Notes under the pieces: generated by a model
Database searches by the model: none
What the model was told of the DNA's origin: nothing
Seen by the model: only the letters and a program-made list of their open reading frames with translations
In this document: in pieces, positions 63,222 through 64,000 of the stretch
Position numbering within the stretch: the stretch's first letter is position 1
Layout: each line of letters starts with the position of its first letter
NCBI GenBank assembly: GCA_037043235.1
Contig: JAWRVZ010000215.1
Location: 635,001 to 699,000, forward strand
Source: Rhodeus uyekii
Lineage: Eukaryota > Chordata > Actinopteri > Cypriniformes > Acheilognathidae
Direction of reading: 5' to 3'
Length of the DNA: 64,000 bases
Translations under genes and position numbers: made by a program

Positions 63222-63862
63222 TATCCTCAGTGATGTTCTCGTTGTTCTCCACACTGGATCGTCTGGTCAAGTGGTTTTGTTGTGAGACACTCGTCCTGAA
63301 TGCATGTTTTATTAGAGCTGCTGATACTCTCATACAGATGTTTATCAGCACAGCTGTGAATACATGCAGGGCAGTTTATGAATATCACGTCTCTTGACCA
63401 AATAACTCTTTTTGGGGTGTGTTTTATATTTAAGTTAATTTTGTTTGTTTTCATGTTTTATTTCCTTGTTAAGCCATATACAAGGAAAGCTCATTTTATT
63501 TATTTCATTTCTTGTTTAATTTAATGTTTTATTATATTTGTTTTCAGTGTCATTTGTTTGTGTATTTATGTAAATGCCAATAATAAATTCTTTAACTTAG
63601 TCAATCCGTGATATAGTGAGTGATTAATCACACAGCAGTAGTTTTAGTCGCTCTAAACTTTAGTTCGAGTGTCTCTTTGAATCAGTTGCATGTCTCTGTC
63701 GATCACTTCACCTGCGCTGACATTTAATTTCCTCTAATTACACCCTCGTCTGCTGTGATCGTCACCGTGTGTGAAATCAGAGAGACTTCATGAGCTTCTG
63801 TGTTTCAGACAAACGCCGAACAGCAGCTGAAGATCCAGGAACTGCAGGACAAACTCTCAAAG
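17065..63862 (+). CDS. cit: citron Rho-interacting kinase (5' part, 15 coding exons)
   Basis: Exons: 17065-17154, 19781-19922, 20001-20176, 21469-21567, 28171-28313, 29191-29284, 29377-29583, 31028-31181, 38677-38863, 53272-53377, 54167-54310, 54690-54809, 62387-62557, 63059-63112, 63809-63862. All phases match, giving 647 open residues (mammalian citron kinase is about 2,000). Residues 1-95 are the conserved N-terminus (MLKFKYG start). About 95-365 is the AGC kinase domain of the ROCK/MRCK/DMPK type. About 366-431 is the C-terminal tail with PPFVPSLRSEDDASNF and LPFVGWCF. From about 440 there is a long coiled coil (KSKELQDTQDKCHK onward). Known role: citron kinase scaffolds RhoA, anillin and kinesins at the midbody in cytokinesis and in neural progenitors. 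Odd feature: the G-loop (GRGRFSEV, 102-109), Lys124 and HRD Asp218 remain, but the catalytic-loop Asn is His223 and DFG is GFG (Gly236), so Mg-ATP binding should be impaired. The gene runs off the right edge (Rho-binding, C1, PH and CNH domains not seen). Confidence 0.95.
17155..18265 (+). repeat. minisatellite beginning at the cit exon 1 donor
   Basis: About 1.1 kb of units built from catcccaacatctcaggggaaaa and catatccatcccaacat, with longer repeated blocks. It begins within a few bases of the splice donor. The frame of exon 1 remains open through nearly all of it (stop at 18265-18267), and the opposite strand is open in stretches too. These are repeat artefacts unless the intron is retained. 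Confidence 0.95.
18266..19780. other. cit intron 1, right part
   Basis: AT-rich intron sequence with no recognised element. The last 20 bp form a TG-rich acceptor region. Confidence 0.5.
19781..19922 (+). CDS. cit: cit coding exon 2
   Basis: 142 nt, residues 31-77 (ending NFVKK). Contains SREALIDALLLLYQEC, matching the citron pre-kinase region. Acceptor tgtgtttcag, donor gtgagt. Confidence 0.94.
20001..20176 (+). CDS. cit: cit coding exon 3 (glycine loop, VAIK-type Lys)
   Basis: 176 nt, residues 78-136. Contains RDFEVRGIVGRGRFSEVQVV and VYAMK, with the glycine-rich loop and ATP-binding Lys124. The intron before it is only 78 bp. Confidence 0.96.
20358..20446 (+). mobile_element. tRNA-derived SINE, copy 5 (short)
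   Basis: Head and B box region with two changes (gggtttgattctcagg). Truncated after aagaactgattag. Confidence 0.8.
20525..20543 (+). promoter_or_regulatory. ZNF143/THAP11-like motif in cit intron 3
   Basis: ACTACATTACCCATGATGC resembles the SBS-type ACTACA-TTCCCA-ATGC module. It lies in sequence that may belong to a dispersed repeat. A weaker relative occurs near 52590. Confidence 0.3.
20690..20937. repeat. dispersed fish repeat fragment
   Basis: Contains tacaagtttcactttttgaa, tggaattagtgaaataaatc and atgaccagcacctgta, which I recognise as a widespread teleost interspersed sequence of uncertain class. Confidence 0.55.
21250..21385 (-). mobile_element. tRNA-derived SINE, copy 6 (reverse)
   Basis: Reversed tail (cattcatcagctgcttttat), body, near-intact B box complement and head (gttagacacacag). 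It ends about 80 bp before cit exon 4. Confidence 0.85.
21469..21567 (+). CDS. cit: cit coding exon 4
   Basis: 33 codons, residues 137-169. FFEERRIL supplies the helix C Glu (142), followed by SSPWIPELQHAFQDQDHVYL. The acceptor tcgtgtag has a poor pyrimidine tract; donor gtgagc. Confidence 0.94.
21568..23120. other. cit intron 4, left part
   Basis: Mostly unique-looking intron DNA with a (GT)n run at 22541-22570. No coding exon was supported. Confidence 0.5.
23121..23211 (-). mobile_element. tRNA-derived SINE, copy 7 (reverse, internally deleted)
   Basis: Tail cattcatgcgtttatcagac joins directly to ccctggcaatcgaacccatg, so the body is deleted. The B box complement and head remain. Confidence 0.8.
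23370..24606 (+). repeat. dispersed element carrying 112-bp array A2, about 8 copies
   Basis: Left flank (aagatcatgtgacactgaag, actggagtaatgatgctgaa) and right flank (agcagaagagactctttcaa, ccaaacttttgaccgatact) match the two halves of a very common cyprinid interspersed repeat. Between them, 23546-24445 is a tandem array of the same 112-bp monomer as A1. Confidence 0.9.
24607..25715. other. cit intron 4, middle
   Basis: No exon or element recognised. Unique-looking sequence. Confidence 0.5.
25716..26599. mobile_element. pogo/Tigger-like non-autonomous transposon (884 bp)
   Basis: Termini CAGTAATACCTCGG and CCGAGGTACCACTG are inverted and TA-flanked (25714-25715, 26600-26601). Subterminal sequence repeats gctcgtacaccgatt and tcgtaaaccgag blocks. 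Same family type as the element at 7069. No transposase is seen. Confidence 0.85.
26603..26702. repeat. compound (TG)n(TGTA)n(TA)n(CA)n microsatellite
   Basis: Four simple-repeat blocks in series, beginning at the target-site TA of the transposon. The TG and CA ends are complementary, so the whole can fold back. Confidence 0.9.
27030..28165 (+). repeat. 46/58-bp minisatellite abutting cit exon 5
   Basis: Units of gtttgcgtgtccgttcccgg followed by tttcgctctgcgtctcactc and ttcgct, with a 12-bp longer form carrying cactctgtcact. Runs to within a few bases of the exon 5 acceptor. Pyrimidine-rich on the + strand. All three + frames are open over about 1.1 kb, an artefact of composition. Confidence 0.96.
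28171..28313 (+). CDS. cit: cit coding exon 5
   Basis: 143 nt, residues 170-217: VMEFLPGGDLMALMNRYEDQ ... HSLHQMGFVHR, giving the hinge, helix D/E and the HR of HRD. The acceptor ttttgcgcag derives from the minisatellite edge; donor gtatgt. Confidence 0.95.
28314..29190. other. cit intron 5
   Basis: AT-rich intron with no recognised element. Confidence 0.5.
29191..29284 (+). CDS. cit: cit coding exon 6 (altered catalytic loop and DFG)
   Basis: 94 nt, residues 217-248: DIKAEHVLIDRTGHVK then LAGFGSAARL. In citron and other AGC kinases the corresponding motifs are DIKPEN and DFG. Here Asn is His223 and Asp is Gly236. Splice sites (ctgttgtcag; gtaaca, a weaker donor) and phase are correct, so this is not a missed frameshift. 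Confidence 0.94.
29377..29583 (+). CDS. cit: cit coding exon 7
   Basis: 69 codons, residues 249-317. APE motif LAPE at 262-265 (preceding GSPES replaces the usual GTPDY), then DWWPLGLIAYEMIYMKSPF, the helix F/G region. The upstream intron is only 92 bp. Donor gtgatt. Confidence 0.95.
29584..30329. other. cit intron 7, left part
   Basis: AT-rich intron DNA. No coding feature was seen. Confidence 0.5.
30330..30690. repeat. probable dispersed fish repeat with CCAAT-like motifs
   Basis: Contains aaaggggcggggcttgagtg, gaccaatcacaacacac, gaccaatcagagcacag and gaggggcttcatagagac, a combination that recurs widely in cyprinid genomes. Class not assigned. Confidence 0.5.
31028..31181 (+). CDS. cit: cit coding exon 8
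   Basis: 154 nt, residues 318-368: RFLKFPEDPK ... LLCGSRERLGYEGL, HPFFSSVDW. End of the kinase domain and start of the AGC tail. Acceptor ggctcgcag, donor gtgagc. Confidence 0.95.
31182..31719. other. cit intron 8, left part
   Basis: No element or exon recognised. Confidence 0.5.
31720..34160 (+). repeat. dispersed element carrying 112-bp array A3, about 20 copies
   Basis: Flanked by the same half-elements as A2 (catgtgacac, aatgatgctg; then atcttaattattctgaag and cccagttgttactgtat). The array is 31765-34052. Variant monomers repeat at fixed offsets: 4-bp deletion at 32471 and 33139 (668 bp apart), catagcaaac at 32646 and 33314 (668), gctttaattacagg at 33381 and 33717 (336). This shows higher-order duplication of six and three units. 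Confidence 0.95.
34161..35231. other. cit intron 8, middle
   Basis: Contains a (CA)n run (34286-34318). At about 34935-35075 there is a fragment resembling the pogo/Tigger-like element at 53427 (tatttgagatacaag, cgctaggag). No gene was seen. Confidence 0.45.
35232..35384 (+). mobile_element. tRNA-derived SINE, copy 8
   Basis: Head, B box (one change), body and tail ending gctgataaatgcatgaatg, taaatgtaaa. Confidence 0.87.
35424..36600 (+). mobile_element. Tigger/pogo-type DNA transposon, degraded (1.18 kb)
   Basis: Termini CAGTGGAGTTCACTTATCTC and cataaccgaactccactg (inverted), flanked by TA (35422-35423 and 36601-36602). Carries a broken transposase (35755-36035). Lies in cit intron 8. Confidence 0.88.
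35755..36035 (+). pseudogene. Tigger/pogo transposase fragment with CENP-B-type HTH
   Basis: Starts MSGGVKRKLDN. In a shifted frame it then reads DVDDAVFQWFTNTRATNLPV, PLLMEKADIL and, after another shift, GWLNRFKKRHNIVFKV, ICGESAAVK. This order matches the second helix-turn-helix (CENP-B/Tc5 type) of Tigger transposases. Frameshifts and the absence of the DDE catalytic region show it is dead. Confidence 0.8.
36615..37524 (+). mobile_element. second Tigger-like copy, internally deleted
   Basis: Left end CAGTGGAGTTCACTTATCTC is nearly identical to the first copy. The right end reads gtctgctgccactg, TA-flanked (37525-37526) but with a different inner terminal sequence. The interior matches the first copy in patches (ctgacagctg ... 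ttggctgtctgacctgtca; ttaaagggacgagc). Separated from the first copy only by a short TA repeat. Confidence 0.7.
37525..38368. other. cit intron 8, right part
   Basis: No coding feature or transposon end recognised. Confidence 0.5.
38369..38440. repeat. (GT)n(GA)n microsatellite
   Basis: Flanked by a short direct duplication (gtgtggatgcagctcgtct on both sides, near 38346 and 38456). Confidence 0.9.
38677..38863 (+). CDS. cit: cit coding exon 9 (AGC tail)
   Basis: 187 nt, residues 369-431: LPPFVPSLRSEDDASNFEEP, then a Pro/Arg/Ala-rich linker, then DLPFVGWCFSRAL, the hydrophobic-motif region. Acceptor cgtctcctccag within a strong pyrimidine tract, donor gtgagt. A (CA)n run starts 8 bp after the donor. 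Confidence 0.94.
38898..39904. other. cit intron 9, start
   Basis: 39320-39800 contains degenerate repeats of about 100 bp with aattttcattgccataaagc and ctcattactgtaat motifs. Otherwise nothing recognised. Confidence 0.5.
39905..41827 (+). repeat. GT/GA-rich minisatellite, about 1.9 kb
   Basis: Unit of about 26 bp, tgtgtctgtgagag followed by tgagtgagtgag, with shorter variants. No A+C-rich interruptions on the + strand, giving strong strand asymmetry. The complement is open for over 660 codons in two frames (Thr/His/Ser/Leu), a repeat artefact. Confidence 0.97.
41828..42766. other. cit intron 9, after the GT/GA array
   Basis: Contains a poly-C run at about 42039-42052. No exon recognised. 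Confidence 0.5.
42767..42882 (+). mobile_element. tRNA-derived SINE, copy 9
   Basis: Head and B box region with small changes (gggtttgatccccagg), body to ttcttgaatgc. Confidence 0.85.
43020..43460 (+). repeat. GT/GA microsatellite cluster
   Basis: Alternating gtgtgagtg and (GA)n blocks to about 43285, then looser gagtgagtgaatgaatgaat repeats. A short block, gtggttcagagtgttcag, appears twice (near 43283 and 43465). Confidence 0.9.
43461..44424. other. cit intron 9, no feature recognised
   Basis: Unique-looking sequence. Short open frames only. Confidence 0.5.
44425..44783 (-). pseudogene. remnant of a second Tc1-like transposon (reverse)
   Basis: Segments such as cagctcatgatgtgagtcag, ctcctcccagatctggatca, gggattcagatctggggaac and catcaatgccttc match the reverse strand of a fish Tc1-like transposase gene. 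The right terminus ccttcatgtttttgagcag (followed by TA) matches its terminal repeat. Most of the gene is deleted. Confidence 0.7.
44784..46969. other. cit intron 9, unique stretch
   Basis: About 2.2 kb with no recognised repeat or exon. The longest low-repeat part of this intron, so the most likely place for intronic regulatory DNA. Confidence 0.4.
46975..50660. repeat. 51-bp palindrome-rich minisatellite, about 3.7 kb
   Basis: Basic unit 51 bp: ccatatactgtaccatacta, tatactgtaccataccacat, gctatagtata. Example spacing is 47098 to 47149. About 70 units, including shorter forms. Contains self-complementary words GTATAC, CTATAG, CATATG-like. Because 51 is a multiple of three and stop words are absent from several frames, long Tyr/Met/Val/Trp open frames appear on the - strand and Tyr/His/Ile/Leu/Thr ones on the + strand. 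Confidence 0.97.
50661..51575. other. cit intron 9, after the 51-bp array
   Basis: Nothing recognised except a short tandem gacagggggcggagtcaaag/gacggggggcggagtcaaag near 51285-51330. Confidence 0.5.
51576..51732 (+). mobile_element. tRNA-derived SINE, copy 10
   Basis: Near full length: head, B box (one change), body and tail with aattaaagcgtctgataaatg. Confidence 0.88.
51733..53271. other. cit intron 9, end
   Basis: Contains a (GT)n run at 52172-52204 and short dispersed-repeat-like sequence near 52790-52870. An open frame from 53093 continues in frame into exon 10, with no supporting splice site upstream. Confidence 0.45.
53272..53377 (+). CDS. cit: cit coding exon 10
   Basis: 106 nt, residues 431-466: SPAKTNSMEKKLHLKSKELQ, DTQDKCHK, the beginning of the citron coiled coil. 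Acceptor ttgtttttcag, donor gtaaga. An internal ATG in good context (tccATGg) lies at 53315. Confidence 0.95.
53427..53796. mobile_element. pogo/Tigger-like MITE, shortened copy
   Basis: Left end near caatgccttgagatatgagc, right end tcatatctcaaggtattact with final TG/TA. Internal words gagatacgag, ttacgagcttgtcctggaac match the copies at 7069 and 61553. Confidence 0.75.
54167..54310 (+). CDS. cit: cit coding exon 11
   Basis: 48 codons, residues 467-514: coiled coil with LKASETQRSILEQDLATYIT. Acceptor tgcggctcag, donor gtgagt. Confidence 0.96.
54311..54662. other. cit intron 11
   Basis: No element recognised until the TG repeat that leads into exon 12. Confidence 0.5.
54663..54689 (+). promoter_or_regulatory. 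cit: (TG)n tract forming the exon 12 acceptor
   Basis: The 3' splice site of exon 12 is an alternating TG run ending tgtgtag, with no conventional polypyrimidine tract. Confidence 0.6.
54690..54809 (+). CDS. cit: cit coding exon 12
   Basis: 40 codons, residues 515-554: SLKRSLEQARVEVSQEDDKA, LQLLHDIREQ, coiled coil. The donor gtgaac is weak. A (CA)n(TA)n repeat follows at 54823-54896. Confidence 0.95.
54930..56143 (-). repeat. 112-bp satellite array A4, reverse orientation, about 11 copies
   Basis: Same monomer as A1-A3 read on the - strand. It is preceded by ttgatcagaaatacagtaaa, the reverse of the parent element's right half. It lies in cit intron 12. Confidence 0.96.
56144..56933. other. 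cit intron 12, middle
   Basis: 56276-56410 holds about two reversed units of the 67-bp minisatellite found at 60.2-61.6 kb. A (GT)n run is at 56762-56789. No gene was seen. Confidence 0.6.
56934..58204. mobile_element. TA-flanked DNA transposon interrupted by a hAT element
   Basis: Termini CCGTAACTTCCGGACTATAA and ttatagtccggaaattacgg are inverted repeats with TA on both sides (56932-56933 and 58205-58206). Subterminal ataagccgcac/ataagccgcg words recur. TA duplication suggests the Tc1/mariner superfamily. No transposase is recognisable. Without the nested insertion it would be about 625 bp. Confidence 0.82.
57387..58024. mobile_element. nested hAT-like non-autonomous element (638 bp)
   Basis: Begins CAGTGCTTCTCAAATAGTG (typical hAT terminus) and ends gagatgcacta. 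It is flanked by an exact 8-bp duplication GTCTAATG at 57379-57386 and 58025-58032. It lies wholly inside the TA-flanked transposon. No transposase domain is recognisable in its short open frame. Confidence 0.82.
58262..59410 (+). repeat. dispersed element carrying 112-bp array A5, about 9 copies
   Basis: Left part matches the 5' half of the parent cyprinid repeat (tttttattcatcaaggacgc, agtgacagtaaagatattta). The 112-bp array proper starts about 58412. Copies often read cacacagaaaac instead of cacatagaaaac. Confidence 0.95.
59411..60218. other. cit intron 12, between arrays
   Basis: Short GACA/GATA-like remnant at 59435-59475. Otherwise nothing recognised. Confidence 0.5.
60219..61552 (+). 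repeat. 67-bp minisatellite, about 18 units
   Basis: Unit aatcattcactcaagagatt, cgttcaaaaacactgattca, tccagtaatgaaacgagtga, gtcattg. Spacing 60285 to 60352 is 67 bp. Some units carry an extra tctttatgagtgagtcattg. It is interrupted at about 60545-60625 by a short insertion ending in a (GAA)n tail, probably a retroposed fragment. Confidence 0.93.
61553..61771. mobile_element. 3' end of pogo/Tigger-like MITE
   Basis: Matches the right half of the copy at 53427 (attaagctgg, acttctgagtc, gagttacgagcttgtcctgg) and ends ctcaaggtattactg followed by TA. The left end is missing, replaced by the minisatellite. Confidence 0.75.
61772..62386. other. cit intron 12, end
   Basis: No element recognised. 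The final 25 bp are (TG)n then ttcag. Confidence 0.5.
62387..62557 (+). CDS. cit: cit coding exon 13
   Basis: 57 codons, residues 555-611: EYHAQLEEMQVTIRQLEEDL, SAARRRSDLYESELRESRQ, coiled coil. Both splice sites lie against TG/GT repeats: the acceptor follows (TG)n, and the donor is the first GT of a (GT)n run. Confidence 0.95.
62785..63055 (+). repeat. GT-rich minisatellite before cit exon 14
   Basis: Repeats of tgttgagccgttgtgtgtg and gttgatctggtgtgtg running to the exon 14 acceptor. Confidence 0.9.
63059..63112 (+). CDS. cit: cit coding exon 14
   Basis: 18 codons, residues 612-629 (AKEQGKAEVEELLSKLEK), coiled coil. The acceptor ttgtgtgcag is formed at the edge of the GT minisatellite; donor gtacag. 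Confidence 0.92.
63113..63808. other. cit intron 14
   Basis: Contains a (GT)n run at 63165-63217. Nothing else recognised. Confidence 0.5.
63809..63862 (+). CDS. cit: cit coding exon 15 (last in window)
   Basis: 18 codons, residues 630-647 (TNAEQQLKIQELQDKLSK), coiled coil. Acceptor tgtgtttcag, donor gtagtg (weak). The gene continues beyond position 64000. Confidence 0.93.
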
Positions 63863-63892
63863 GTAGTGTTTCTTCATTAAATATGCATTAAA

Positions 63893-64000
63893 TATACCAT
63901 AAATACAGTAAAACAGTGTAATATTATATCAGTGTAAAACAGCTGTTTTCTATGTGAATATATAGTAAAGTGTCATTTATTCCTGTGATTAAAGCTGAAT
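63893..64000 (-). repeat. 112-bp satellite array A6, reverse, cut by window end
   Basis: About one monomer in the same orientation as A4, starting 31 bp after the exon 15 donor and running off the edge. Confidence 0.9.

Overview
This is vertebrate nuclear DNA, almost certainly from a teleost and probably a cypriniform fish. Coding sequence is split into short exons with GT/AG introns. The spaces between are filled with fish-type repeats: a tRNA-headed SINE with an L2-like tail, Tc1 and pogo/Tigger transposons, hAT elements, and very long mini- and microsatellites. Two protein genes can be assembled with every exon phase agreeing. Both read on the + strand.

Layout. Positions 1-280 hold a possible last exon of an unidentified upstream gene. 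Positions 282-3340 are AT-rich and simple-repeat DNA. rab35 occupies about 3340-11590: six coding exons (3585-10000), a 200-residue small GTPase, an NRF1/GC-box promoter and a long 3' UTR. Positions 11.9-13.6 kb carry a 112-bp satellite. A CRE plus CDE/CHR-type promoter and a putative non-coding first exon lie at 15.5-15.67 kb. From 17065 to the right edge runs citron kinase (cit), of which 15 coding exons (647 residues) are present. Exons 1-9 encode the N-terminal region, the AGC kinase domain and its C-terminal tail. A 14.4-kb intron packed with tandem repeats follows. Exons 10-15 then begin the long coiled coil, and the gene continues beyond the window.

The two genes are functionally related. 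RAB35 controls endocytic recycling, PIP2/actin and late cytokinesis, and citron kinase organises the midbody ring. Their order and orientation match the mammalian RAB35-CIT neighbourhood as I recall it, but the gene that separates them there (BICDL1) is absent.

Most striking points. (1) The cit kinase domain keeps the glycine loop, the VAIK-type lysine and the HRD aspartate. It has lost the catalytic-loop Asn (now His) and the DFG Asp (now Gly) in an otherwise intact frame, which predicts a pseudokinase or a strongly altered kinase. (2) One 112-bp monomer forms six separate arrays in both orientations. It appears to be the internally amplified middle of a common fish interspersed repeat. (3) Several minisatellites abut exon boundaries: cit exon 1 donor, exon 5 acceptor and the exon 12-14 splice sites. 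(4) A 3.7-kb array of a 51-bp palindrome-rich unit leaves both strands open. (5) A hAT element with an 8-bp target duplication is nested inside a TA-flanked transposon. Tandem repeats make up very roughly a quarter to a third of the window. The long low-complexity open frames they create are not treated as genes.
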